Assembly (NCBI GenBank): GCA_030015575.1
Contig: CM057344.1
Span: forward strand, 590,496,410-590,560,409
Direction: 5' to 3'
DNA from: Agapanthus africanus
Lineage: Eukaryota; Streptophyta; Magnoliopsida; Asparagales; Amaryllidaceae
DNA length: 64,000 nt
This document shows, in pieces, positions 36,475-47,741 of the stretch. A model generated the notes under the pieces. That model ran no database searches. It was not told the origin of the DNA and was given only the letters and a program-made list of their open reading frames with translations. Made by a program: the position numbers and the translations under genes. Position 1 is the stretch's first letter. Each line of letters opens with the position of its first letter.

Positions 36475-37152
36475 GATGGGATACATCTCTTTGTAGTATC
36501 ATTCAGACAGTTGTCTTCCTGATTCTGGCGGTCATGGCGTTTTTCTGAACCCACATCAGAGATTCGAAGGAATTGCTGACTTTTACGGTCGACTCAGCCG
36601 TCGTCGCGGGGTGACGCTGCTCTTGGAACCTCACAAGATTCCACTTGGCCGGAGTCCTGGCCCTTTTGTTGGCTCGATACCTGAGCCGCTTCTGTCTCAA
36701 CCTTTTTGTTTTGAGCACTTGGCTGGCTACGGCTCTTCGGGAAGCCGCTGTAGACTGGGCGATGGAGGGCTTTGGAGATACGCCTGATTGTGCACTTGTT
36801 AGAGTCGTCACCTGAGGTCGTTCGCAACGTTTGATGTTGCCCTTTGTACCGGAAGTCTTGCCTCCAGCTAGAGCACCAGAGAGTCATTCAGACACCATCT
36901 TAAGTTTGGGTTGTGGTGCCTTAGCGATCACAACGTTCAGCCTCTTTCCCCTCGAGACCGGCTTGGACGCCTGGTTTGCCGGGATTTCTGCCAGATGAGC
37001 GCTTCCGGCAGGATAGATGATGACGGAACCGAATTGACAGGGTAGTTCCTCCCACTGCCAACTGAGGCTTGCGGGGAGGACCACGCGAGCATTGATCTTG
37101 ACCAGTCACGGGATCGGGGTCACGTTGGAAGCTGAATCCATCTTAGAAGACA
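36475..37152 (-). pseudogene. Extra ORF upstream of gag in gypsy G
   Basis: From an ATG at 37152 (MSSKMDSAS) a reading frame of about 225 codons runs towards gag with two stops, one after about 15 codons and one near 36882. The composition is basic, rich in S, T, K and R. I recognise no domain. An ORF between the primer site and gag is a known trait of Ogre and related Tat elements, where its function is not established. Here position is the main support. The three short minus-strand ORFs at 37109-36503 are pieces of this frame or overlap it. Confidence 0.5.
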
Positions 37153-37266
37153 TTGTCGTTGAAAATTGATTGCTGCACGGAAAAACATTATTTCAGTACA
37201 AACATCGATATATATGTTAAATGAGTTCGCATGAACACTTAACCCGAGATATGAGAGGAGAGAAAG

Positions 37267-37284
37267 GTCCCACCGGGTGTGCCA
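37267..37284 (-). other. Primer-binding-site-like sequence of gypsy G
   Basis: The minus strand reads TGGCACACCCGGTGGGAC five bases after the LTR end CCCTACA. It is in the right place and of the right style for a gypsy primer site. I cannot name the tRNA with certainty. Confidence 0.65.
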
Positions 37285-37289
37285 GAATC

Positions 37290-38538
37290 TGTAGGGTGTT
37301 TTTCTTCACCCCATTAGATGGGAATATGCGTCGCTTGTTAGGCGCATTACAGATTCCCCCTGTCTAGGGTAGGCTGGGCTTTATTGATGGCAGGGATCCA
37401 AATCTTCGGCAGTCACGAACTAAGCTGCCGTTAATTACCCCTCGCCTTTGAAGCAAGGGAACCTCCGATTGACGGGCTAACTAGTCATGCGAACTCAATG
37501 TGTAGTGTGCATGTGTTGTGTTTTGAGAGGTCTTGGATATATCGGGGGCCTCGCAGAGTTTACGGGGGTGACGGGGACAATGTTGTGGAGTGTGTGTTTA
37601 TATAAAAAAATGGAAATAGCGTCCAAAGGACGCGTGGGCGCCAGCGCCTCACGTGCTTGGCACGCGGGCGCTGGGCGCCAGCAGGAAAAAGGGAGGGCTT
37701 AGCCCCCTATACTGGGAGTTGTACTTCCAATTGACTTTTGGAGTTAAATTCCTAAAAAAGGGACAAAGAGACTTAGCCCCTGTACTGGGAGTTGTACTCC
37801 CAATCGGCTTTTGGAGTTAAACTCTTAAAAAAAGGATTTATTATTATTTATTTTTTGTGGAGTTAAACTCCTAAGAGATTTTTTTGGAGCTGATGAAAGG
37901 GGAACCCTTTCTTCTCCCTTGAGCCCTGTATCTTCCTAAAGTCGGATTCTTAGAGATGGGTCTTCTTCTTCCTTCTTTGTTGGCTGGATCTTGGGGGAAA
38001 AGGGGGTAGGACTTAAAAGTCTCCCTTTTTAGAGATCTGATAGGAGATCTGAGCTTCCCTTTATGGGTTTCATGGTGAAAAACTATTCCTTTTTGGGAAA
38101 AGAAGAGTGAAACTCTTGATTTAATTTAAGAAAAAGGAAGAAAGTTTAGAACCTTAAGGAAGGAGAAGGAGGCAAAGAATCCTAATTTTTTGAGAGAGAG
38201 AAAAAGTTGTTTTTGATTTTTTTCGTCATGTTGCCTTTATAGGCTACATACTTTACATATAGCCCTTTGGGCTTTGCCAAATGGAACTTGTGCCACCCCA
38301 TACCTTATGTGCTTATTTCTTTTTGCACATAAGCCATGGGGTTTACAAAATTTTGGCTTTCTACCCATTTTATATACATTTATTTCTAAAAATTACATTT
38401 AGACTAATTTATTGCATCCTTTTTGGAAGGGAGCCGGCCTCTTTCATGCTTGGTCTTGACTTGGGCTTGAGCCCACTTAGCTTGGGGTTGACCTTGGTTT
38501 TGACTTGGTCGATCGGGGTGAAACTTTTGACCCCAACA
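37290..38538 (-). repeat. 5' LTR of gypsy G (1,249 bp)
   Basis: On the minus strand it runs from TGTTGGGG at 38538 to CCCTACA at 37290. It contains repeated segments such as ggagttaaactcctaa near 37738-37880, each preceded by a gggagttgtac block. No gene is seen; the 95-codon ORF at 38281 recurs in part in the 3' LTR. Confidence 0.85.
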
Positions 38539-40141
38539 GATAGTATACAGGTGCTCATTGGGTTATGAGTAACACTGGACGGACTCGCCGGGAACATGCT
38601 AGATAGTATTATACCTATTGTCAGATAGCAGTTCTCATACGACATGAGTGGAGATTAATCTGTAGACCTGAGATCGTCATTTTTCCCATGTGAGTTCCCA
38701 TTGTGCTTTGATTACTATCCTACCACAACTCAAAGGAGTTGTGCAAATAGGTTTTAGTTGGGTACAGTCCCGAGACACATGGAAGCAGTGAGCGGATCGT
38801 CAGGGATTCATCTCTCCCGGTATTGAGGGTAGATGTCGCGCTATGCATGGGTGGCCATCACCAGAATCCTTGGCCAAGGTGGATGAGAATTACTGATTTG
38901 GATCAGTAGTTTCTCAGAGGGTAATGAGTTTCACATCGACACGAAATATCGTGTTATTAGGGATCTGCCTTTATCCACCCTCTAGACCCGGTATGCGATA
39001 TTCTTAGACGAATAGACTGGACTGTATGGAGATTGTCACAGATAGGCTTAGTAGGGGTACGGATGAGTTTGCTCGCCGGCCTTCCTTTCGTTCAATACCT
39101 GGGTAGCCATTACGTACAGCTAGTACCGCTGACGTGCTTGTTGTTAAACCCACTGCCAGCGTATTGACGAGTTTTTAGAATCCTACACAAAGGGTTTTCC
39201 CAGTTCAGGAAAAATGATATAGTGGCCGTATATTGATACGTAAAGAGTTTCGATTAGGTATGTGTGCTAGAAACATGGATTTTAATCGGGCAGATAAAAA
39301 TACTAGCCGGCTTAGGATTAAGCTGGATTATTAAATCAAGTTTTGATTTAATAATTTACATATATATATTTCGATATGTATATTCTAGTATTATATTCAT
39401 TGTATTTTTCTATCTCTTAGGTATTCATATTTTGATACGAATACGTGCATGTATTTGCGGGGACGTATTCTTGTATTTATATAAGAATACTTCTAGAAGG
39501 AGGACACCTTATTTCTAGGAATTTCTTTTTGAAGAAATTATGAAATGAGGCGAAGGAGAGAAATGGTGGAGGGTATAGGTAAATGAATTGTTAATTCATT
39601 TGCTCATACTATTCAACTATGGTTGCATTTTAAAATGGTGATATTCTTTTAACAAAAGAAAATGAGCATGCTTGAATTGGTAATATGATTTTCATTCAAC
39701 CATTTAGCTTCTCTCTTTTCCATGGATCCTCTTTCTTCTTTATCTTCAACCCTCTCATAAGTTGAGAATTATGAAGATAAAAGAGAAAGAAAAATGCTAG
39801 AACACTCATACACATCACTAAGCATCCTAGATTAGCATCCTAGAATCCTTAGTTACTTCATTGATGAGGTTGAAGCTCGAACTTGGTTCTCTCGGGTGGA
39901 TCATCTTCGACGAAAGAAGACCGGCTTGCAATCGCGATCCGGAGCTCTTGAGAGAATGCTAGAGTCCAACCTAATTGGAGCAAATGAAGACGCTACAAAG
40001 GTTGTGATTTCTATTTTGTTGTTTTTCTAGTTTAAGTGTTTGGTGTAGATTCTTGCGGTTTAGTTTCTAGTGTCATCAAAATTTTTGTTTTTCGATTCCG
40101 TATTGACCGCGGGTTAGCGGCGAGAGCACTATGAACTTTCA
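38539..40141 (+). repeat. 5' LTR of copy Y, start missing
   Basis: It starts gatagtatacaggtgctc next to gypsy G and ends gaactttca before the primer site. It aligns with 47742-49357 and with 4490-6163. A perfect palindrome of TTATTAAATCAA and TTGATTTAATAA around GTT lies at 39328-39354, followed by an AT-rich tract. Confidence 0.85.
39328..39354 (+). promoter_or_regulatory. LTR palindrome of copy Y
   Basis: Perfect 12-base arms around GTT, the same as palindrome 2 of copies A and E. Only one palindrome is clear in this LTR type. The partner LTR has it at 48530-48556. Confidence 0.5.
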
Positions 40142-40142
40142 A

Positions 40143-40155
40143 TGGTATCAAAGCC
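40143..40155 (+). other. Primer binding site of copy Y
   Basis: TGGTATCAAAGCC follows the LTR end. It differs from the usual Met-tRNA site at one base (A for G). Confidence 0.85.
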
Positions 40156-41421
40156 ACCCAAACATCCTAAACTAGAAAAATACGACTTCTGAATCCCTCT
40201 GGTTTTTGCTCCGCAAAAACTGCCGTAAAACAAGTGAGAAAATTCATGCTAATTTAATGTTTTGACTCCCCGTGGGCTCTCGGTTTGGACCGTGAAGCCA
40301 CAGGGAGGTGCGTGGAGACCCCAAGGACATCCTGGAAGGACCTAGGGAGGGCCTCCCCTCGGACCACCCTAAGGTGGCCTTAGGAGGTGGGGACCCGAGC
40401 CTTGTCCCAAGTGGGCAGGCTCGGGTCTGCTGACCCCTAAGGCCACCTTAGGGTGGCCTAGGAGGTGGGTACCCACCCTAGGTTTCCTCCGGGTTGACTC
40501 TAATTTTGTGTCGGGGCCTTCTGCGAAGTTTCGGCTCAATCCGAGCTCATTTCGGACTCCCGGAGTGGGTTTTAACTTGAAAGTTTTGCCGGTTTTTAGC
40601 ACACTTGATTTTCGGTGTTTTGGAAAATTGAAGTGTTGGCTATTTGTGTACGGTATTCGATTGTCGTAAGCTTAGTGATGGTTGCGTGTATCATAATGTT
40701 TGGTAAAATATCGTCTAATTGCTATACATATCAATTAGACGGGGTTACGGAATTGATACTCGCAAGTTTGCATGTTTTGTGATGGATATTGCTTAGTGTT
40801 TGTGGTTGTGTTGGATTTGTCGCGATGGATAGCCCGGAGTATATAGTATTAGATGTTATTCTCTGTAATGAAATGTATATTTATATTGCGTGGCAAGCGT
40901 CCAACATGTGGACTGCAGTCATCGCGGTTTGTATTATTTTTGGGGCTCATCCTGGTTGCGGACGTAGTCACCGTTGTATATTCAGGTTTTCACTACATGC
41001 ACTAGGATTACCCCACGGTAGAGTACTCAAGTAGCCGGGTTCTAGAGGGTAACGGATCTCTATCTCATTGCGTTGAGACCGGGGTGCCATACTCTAGAGT
41101 TGGCAGGCTATTCACTACACTCGTAGGGGGTACAGGATTGACCCGCGGAGAGGTGCCCAAATCACCGGATCTTGGAAGTGCTGGGTAACCCACTCACTTC
41201 GTTGATTGGGGTTGCCTCGTTTCTGAGATTGGCGGGTGGCTTGCCGCACTCATAGGGGTCTAGGATTTGATACTACGGGCTATCCACACGACCGGAAAAA
41301 TTACATTTCATACTTGGCTCCATTGAAATGTAATTTTCCTAGATTATCCGCATTTCCATACTGTGTTTGCTTTTGTTGTGATGCTTCTGTGATGTTGCTT
41401 GATATCATGCATGAGACGAAT

Positions 41422-41424
<3 letters not shown>

Positions 41425-41453
<29 letters not shown>
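41425..41453. repeat. TA microsatellite left of the MITE
   Basis: About 14 TA units. Copies A and B have short TA-rich stretches at the matching place. Confidence 0.9.
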
Positions 41454-41457
<4 letters not shown>

Positions 41458-41837
41458 ATAATGGAGGAAAGAGGCCATAGGAGGGAATTTCCTCCTATGG
41501 CGTCGAAAAAACACACCTTCCATCGTGTTTTCCGACGATCGGAATGCATCATCTTCATTGTTATCATTTAAGATATGGGTACACCAAATTTCATGTGATT
41601 CTACAACTTTTTCAGCGTTGATTTAGCAATGTAAAAAGTTCTATTGTCGGTAAACCGTTAATTTTGAACCCACTAATTCAACGGTGAAAAGTCGTAGAAT
41701 CACATGAAATTTGGCGTACCCATATCTTAGATGATAACGATGAAGATGATGCATTCCGATCATCGGAAAATACGATGGAGGGTGTGATTTTTCGACGCCA
41801 TAGGAGAAAATTCCCTCCTATGGCATCTTTCCTCCAT

Positions 41838-41844
<7 letters not shown>
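41454..41844. mobile_element. Foldback MITE (391 bp) inside a TA microsatellite
   Basis: Two arms of roughly 150 bp are inverted copies of each other around a spacer of about 90 bp. The left end reads gagaataatggaggaaagag; the right end, reversed and complemented, reads gagagtaatggaggaaagat. The arms continue through gccatagg, cgatcggaatgcatcatctt and gggtaca(c)caaatttcatg. It is flanked by TA on the left and TC then TA on the right. It has no coding capacity. Insertion within TA microsatellites recalls the rice Micron elements; long arms could also suggest a Mutator-type element. Family is unassigned. Confidence 0.85.

Positions 41845-41905
<61 letters not shown>
41841..41905. repeat. TC then TA microsatellite right of the MITE
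   Basis: About 14 TC units run into about 18 TA units. The last MITE bases blend into the TC run. Confidence 0.9.
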
Positions 41906-41908
<3 letters not shown>

Positions 41909-42426
41909 TTGTATACGTGCTAGTCCTGTCCCCGTCCTACCGTAAGTTAAGTAACTTTACGATGAAGACCCGGGACCCTGTGACGAATGTGAATGGCATA
42001 TATGTGCATACCTATTTTTGTTTCTTTCTGGCATGATATGTTTAATTGATGGGATTGCATTAATTTTGATTAATGCAAGAAAAAAAACCTAAATGATGTT
42101 GTTGGAGCTAATTTTTGAAAACTATAGGCGTTTTCTTTTGCTTTGCGTCGAGGTATTCAGTTAGGAATATCATGCACCTCATTCAATGAGGAAAGAGCCT
42201 AGATCTCTTCACAGGGAGTGGTCTCTTTGGCAAAACTTTACGTGACTATAAACTACTCGGTTTTCTACAAAACCACTCGTTTTAAAAGTACGGAGCCTAA
42301 GCCACTCCTTTCCAAAGCCACTTGAGTTCAACGATATCAAGTTCATTACGTTAAAGGTTTTTCGCCAAAAACCAGCCGTAGCCCTTTGTTATTTCAGATA
42401 GGTAGCGCCTAGTATTCATGCTATGT

Positions 42427-42621
42427 TTGTTGGCATCTATCAAGGCATAGTGTACGATAGCTACGTGTTACTTTTCTGTAATATAGAGATGCATTAATTT
42501 AGGAAAGTCGTACAGCCTTATTGTCATCCATCAAGGGCGAGTACGGGAAGGTCTAAATTAATCAGGACAATGACGGGTAGAACTTGACTTGTGACTTATG
42601 ATTTGTTGGCATCTGTCAAGG
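42427..42621 (+). repeat. Triplicated leader motif, copy Y
   Basis: TTGTTGGCATCTATCAAGG at 42427-42445, a variant with gtcatccatcaagg at 42519-42536, and TTGTTGGCATCTGTCAAGG at 42603-42621. The three are similar but not identical. Confidence 0.75.
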
Positions 42622-43099
42622 TCATAAGATGCTTGAGGCAAAAACCATATCGGGAGTTTTCAAATATAAAGTAAACTTGCCGAGTATGTGCATACTTTCT
42701 GGAGTGTGGTGACTTGAGTGGCTTCCATTAAGTTATCACGTGATGATAGTTGAGTCTCAATTCCCACTGATGAGTAGGTATTACTCCTAGGGAGATTTTC
42801 ACTTCACAATTAGCTAACCTATTAAGTGTCTAGAAAGTGTTAACGAGATTATGCATCTACGGAAACATGGTTATTTAATTGGGTCCGTGCGAAAGCACCG
42901 GGGACCTCCCTCGGAGTACCAACACTGGCCTGGCTAAACGGTTAGCGAACTTGTAAGGTGTATATAATCCCGAGTAGTTCTCCTTTTAGCATTTGAAGGA
43001 GAATTCGAGAAAACAGTGGGAGCCATTCCGATTAGATGAAGTGATTAACCAATCTAATCTTGATAAAGTGCATGCTGAGTGTTTCTTTTCTCTCTCTCT

Positions 43100-45449
43100 G
43101 GTTATGCGACCGTGACTTACCTTTAATTAAAACTCATGAACCAACTTAACCGAACCTTCATACACACTTTAGCTTTTGGATTGTCATGATTCACGAAAAA
43201 GTCGTATATATCCCTGCCACTCCTATTTCCCCTTTGCATTTTTTCAGAACACTCCGTATCACTAAGAAAATCCATATTGCTAGGGTATTCCATCGTATAG
43301 TTACACACGAACTTGAAAGAACTTGTTTCGGTTCGGGGATGGATTCCGATACTAGAGAAATTGAATATGATTATTCGATTGTCTTTTCTCTTTGCCTTCT
43401 CTCAAGTTGCGAGGGCTCCTTATATTAGGAGAGTACACTTATTACGCTTATTGGATAGTCTTCTTCCAAACCTTAGGCAGGTGCCGAAATGTAGGGAATG
43501 AAGAAAACCACTTAGCCTAAATATGGTGTCCAGAAGGTAAGATGTAGAGACAAATAAAGGAATTGAAGTGAGGGAAAAGGAAATTGTGACTACTATCATG
43601 AATTTGGATAGTAGAAGAGACATTATTAGGAATACCCAGCCACCCCCTTGAAATATTAATGTTTCAGTTTTCCTGTACGGTGTAATTGAAAACCGTTTTC
43701 CTAATTAGATTCTGACTCCAGGGTTTGTATTTACCGGACATGATTCTCACATCTGTATGGCGTTGCAGATGCTAAGTGGGAGTAGAATATTGGGAATCAG
43801 GTGATTAGATTCTCAAATATCAGAATTCTTAGTAATTGGTGATATTTGTGGAAATCACCTGGGTTTTGCCTATCGAAAAATATTTGGTTTTGAATATCCG
43901 TTGTTATGCACCAATTTCAAACCGATATATCTGTAAGTTTATTTTGTAAAGTGAGATATAACTTTTTGAAATTATATTTATAACATTTACCTTTATCAGT
44001 TGATGATTACGTAAGGTGTATTCAATAACGGTGTAATTCTTCGTAACCATAATACAGTTTTCAACCTACGACGCGCATGGTTTGAGTTATTAAACTCAGA
44101 GAACTTATATAAAATATTGTATGTTGTCCGATGTTCATTATAATAAGGGGTTGGTACTCATGCTATATTCCGTTTATTTATGACTTCTCTGATTTTAGAC
44201 AGGCATTTCGTTGAAATATAAGGTCCAAATTTTGAGAAGTTATAGGTATAAGAATAACGTAGAGAACCATATGTTTGAAGTATCAGGATTCTTCGAGGTG
44301 ATCGAAGATGTAGATACTTATGCTAGGTATACCGTCGTAAGTAATATATTTGAGAACTTGTTTCTCTCTCAGGTTACTCATCCGTGGGTGCACTCCTTGA
44401 TGAGTAATGTTGCATGGCCTTTTTCCATTTAGTTGATATGCACAGGAAACATGCATGATTTTTGAATCTGGTTCCAATTAAATTAGTGCCTTTGTTTTCT
44501 ATATTAGATATAGAATAGATTCATATCTTAACGATGTTAAAGTATAAGGAGTTGTCCGGCTTATGCTTAAAACTAGAATCCGGATAAACTCAAGGTATGT
44601 TTCAGTAATGGCAGTTTGTGGGTTATCCCGGGCTTTGACGAGGGTTAACATTCTACCATTTGCAGGATCAAAAGTTATATTTTTCTTGACTCGCCACCAC
44701 TTTAGTAAAATGAATTCTTTTCAGAAAATATTGGTGGGAGTATGGTAGAACTGGAAATGATTCCAGAACCACAAACAATTACTGAAAATTTGGTAGAACC
44801 TAAGAATTCAATTGGATTCGACAATCCATTAGCCACTCCGCAGATTTGGTGGGTAAGCTTAGCCACCCGAGAGGTACTTCGGCCTCTTCAAAGATGGTGA
44901 CAGCGAGGTTTTGATGACCCAACCTTGCCACTACTGCTGTCCTAGAATATGAAATTTGGCAGGTGGATGACTATAACATCGTTCTAAATTAGCTTTAAAA
45001 GTGCACATATATATGACTCTACCAGAGGGTTGTTGTAGTCAGTGGGAGCAGTGGAAGCGTGGTGAGCCAGTAGCTTATGTCTATTTATAGACTAAAGCAA
45101 GTATAGAAGAGATAGATCATCTATTTTTAATATGACGGTCATAGAGTTTGACTTCATTAGAACAACATATGGACTTGGTGAGAAAGTAGTATGGAGTGAT
45201 GTCCTGGTATTTGGATGACATGCTCCTGATAGGAAGTGATGTTCCTATACTACAATCGGTTATACTTTGGTTGTCACATGTGTTTCTACACATAGCATGT
45301 GGACAAAATATCAGGGATTCTGATGATTAGGTCTATGGTTTTAGATATAGATTTGGGAAGTGTCCCAACTGGGATACTTTGACACTATTCTAAAGTGTTT
45401 TAGAATGGACGATTCCTGGTATGGTGGTGTACCCGCAGGTTATGGAGTC
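43100..45449 (+). pseudogene. Decayed copia gag-pol of copy Y, 3' end lost
   Basis: Integrase-derived sequence can be followed at 44211-44432 (e.g. FLSQVTHP in the place of the integrase TPPGTPQHN region). RT lies at 45000-45420 with WYLDDMLLIGSDVPIL (YLDD at 45208-45219), in the same place as YVDD of copies A and B. Gag and protease parts cannot be read with confidence. The RNase H end and polypurine tract are missing: after gagtc at 45449 copia E begins, and on its far side sequence resumes only inside the LTR of Y. Confidence 0.7.
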
Positions 45450-47631
45450 TGTTAGTTATATGTATGCTCTAGAGGCCATTATTGTACTTATGATGTATAT
45501 TATAATGGATGCTTGAACATATATAGAGAGGACTTTCTTGCTCGACATGATAGTATGCTATCTGGTTGCTCTTTGTCTTAACATGTAGACTTGTATTGTG
45601 ATACTGTCTTGCTCTCACATGTTGATAAAGCCCTTAAGATGTGTACTTGACTACCAGGACTATGATGGAGATCATACTAGTGGGGCCAGGGTAGTCCACA
45701 AGTTCATCCTTTAATTGTTCCTAGTCGAGGGTGTATCGAGACAGGGCATCAATATTCCAGAGTAGACTAGCGTATACGCTTCTTGACCCATATGATGGGC
45801 GATGGATGATCCCACATCCATTGGTGTTTGATATCAAAGATGGTATACGGATGCTCAGTGGAGACTGGGTATACTGAACAGGACTTGCCGAGAACTCCTA
45901 GATGATATTATACCTAGCGTCAGATAGCAGTTCTCTGGTGACACTGGTACAGGTTAGTCTGTAGACCCGAGATCGTCATAGAGTCTTGTGTGATTCCCAC
46001 CGTGCTTTGATTTCCACCTTACCACGTTCAAGAGAACATGCAAAATGGTGGTTTTTGGGTACAGTCCCGAGTCACATGGAGGCAATGAGCGATAGGAGGG
46101 GATTCGTCTCTCCCGGTATTGGGGGTTGATGTTGCGTCGTGCTCGATTGGCCATAACAGGAAGTCTCTGGCCAGGGATGATATGGAGATTAACTGGTAAG
46201 TGTTATCAGTAGTTTCTCGACCCGTTATGAGCCTCAGACCGGCACGACTTATCATGTTACTAGGGTCTAACGTTTACCACCCCTAGACTAGATATGCGAT
46301 ATATCAGACGAAAAGACCGGACTGTGCGGTAGTGTTACTGACATGCTTTGCAGGAGTTTAGACAAGCTTGCTTGTTGATCTTATGATCGCTCAATACCCG
46401 GGTAGCCGTTACATCCAGCTAGTACCGCTGACAGCTTGTGGGTGACTGATATGATCATCACCTACTGCCGGGTATTGACGAGTCTTCAGAGTCTTACACA
46501 GAGGTTTCCTGGCTCAGGCGAAACGAAGTAGGAGCACATATGTGATATGTGCGGGACCGAGATTAATACGTGTATATGATACCGTATTCTATTCTCGTGA
46601 TATGTGATATTGGTCGGTTATATGTGATATAGCCGGGTTATCGAATCAAATGTTGATTCGATAAGATGATACAATTGATATTAGTCGGTTATATGAGATA
46701 TAGCCGGATTATTAAATCAAGTGTTGATTTAATAATTTAATGTATAATTATATATTTGATATATTAATTTACATTAACTAATATTAGCTCACTTAAGCAT
46801 TTCTTTTTCTCACTTGTATGCACTTAATATATATGCGATATATATTATTGTGCCATGCTTGTTCCTATATGCTACATGGGTGTATGAGACTCACACCATG
46901 CTTATGATAATGTGGGGTTTATTTATTTAATGTAAATCAAATGATTAGTTGGAAATTAGTCACATGGTTTGAGCTTAGTGGAAGCTTATAGAACTATTGA
47001 CTTAGTCCACCAGTTTTGTTTTACATTAGATATTTATTAACCCAACCATTACCTTAAGCCATGGTTAAGTCTCTACATGAGTTAGTATGAGATATTATCT
47101 CACCCATGGTTGCTATTCTCTCTCTTCAATGATTCACTTCATCTTCTTCTTCATCAAGAGAGAGCTCTCTAGTTTTTTGAGAGGTGAAAAAAATTAGTGA
47201 GAAAATCAAATCTAAAGTGAGCAAAATTCCTACTTCATCAACCTACACTAGATTAGCCATTTAGTTTTAGGTTGTTTGCTTCACTAATTCCTAATTAGTG
47301 AAGAGATAGCTTGAGTTAGTGTCTTCTCAACGCAGATCATCTTCGGCCTCGAAGACTTCAAGCAAGCTTGTTCATTTTACCTTGTGGAGCCTTAATAGAG
47401 TCCGGGAGATCACTACTTAGAGCCAAGGGACTACTACACGGAGCTTTTGAAGTGAAGGACCGGTCTACAAAGGTTGTATTACTTGTTCACTTAGATGTAA
47501 AGATGTTTACATGCTTGATTACGTCTAATTCTCTAGTTAAGATCTTGTCATGGGTTCTTTAGCACACAAATTTTTTGAAAACGGCATGGTCGATGCCTCC
47601 CGAAACCCAGTAGTCGTGCTAGGTAACCCCA
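45450..47631 (+). repeat. 5' LTR of copy E (2,182 bp)
   Basis: It begins TGTTAGTTATATGTATGC and ends about AACCCCA. It is complete apart from the uncertain last bases. ORFs inside are not genes. Confidence 0.85.
46638..46735 (+). promoter_or_regulatory. Paired palindromes in the LTR of copy E
   Basis: Palindrome 1 (46638-46664): TTATCGAATCAA and TTGATTCGATAA around ATG, perfect. Palindrome 2 (46709-46735): TTATTAAATCAA and TTGATTTAATAA around GTG, perfect. An AT-rich tract follows. Confidence 0.5.
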
Positions 47632-47635
47632 TAGG

Positions 47636-47647
47636 GGTATCAGTGCC
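47636..47647 (+). other. Damaged primer binding site of copy E
   Basis: ggtatcagtgcc lies just after the LTR; one base differs from the Met-tRNA site and the leading T is G. Confidence 0.7.
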
Positions 47648-47741
47648 AAGCTAGAGAATTAGACGATATTTGTAGAATTACGAAACCGAAACAACTCCGA
47701 AACATCGAAACAAAAAACCTAGTTTCAGTTAGTCACCAAAA

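Larger units (their letters stand above)
27141..38538 (-). mobile_element. Tat-like Ty3/gypsy element G, 3' LTR truncated
   Basis: On the minus strand the order is 5' LTR (38538 to 37290), primer-site-like sequence, extra ORF, gag, PR, RT, RNase H, second RNase H, integrase, a repeat-rich 3' region, polypurine tract, and the first 385 bp of the 3' LTR. Integrase after RT marks Ty3/gypsy. The second RNase H and the extra ORF before gag are traits known for the Tat/Ogre group. The shared parts of the two LTRs differ at roughly 30 of 390 positions by eye, so the element is fairly old. The right flank is copia LTR Y (GATAG next to the element); the left flank is lost in a deletion junction. Confidence 0.85.
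40156..43100 (+). other. Leader of copy Y (about 2.9 kb, no gene)
   Basis: It aligns with the leaders of A, B and Z in blocks, e.g. cgtctaattgctata near 40713 and accgggttct-like blocks at 41030-41270, the latter partly duplicated. It holds GC-rich imperfect repeats (cctaaggtggcc and its inverse, 40365-40470), the MITE, one gctttgcgtcgaggtatt block (42140), the triplicated motif, a purine tract near 43010-43020 and a CT tract at 43088-43100. No credible ORF. Confidence 0.65.
45450..47741 (+). mobile_element. Copia copy E: 5' LTR, primer site and about 95 bp of leader
   Basis: An A-type LTR (45450-47631) inserted in pol of Y directly after gagtc. It is followed by a damaged primer site and a short piece of leader that aligns with 6338-6430 of copy A (gagaattagacgatatttg, gaaactccgaaac-like). 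Then it breaks off at the LTR of Y. One deletion probably removed the rest of E, the end of Y pol and the start of the Y 3' LTR. Confidence 0.8.

Noticed and set aside
40365..40602. Minus ORF of 77 codons in a GC-rich patch
   Set aside because: It lies in a leader with inverted GC-rich repeats and no conserved counterpart in sister copies.
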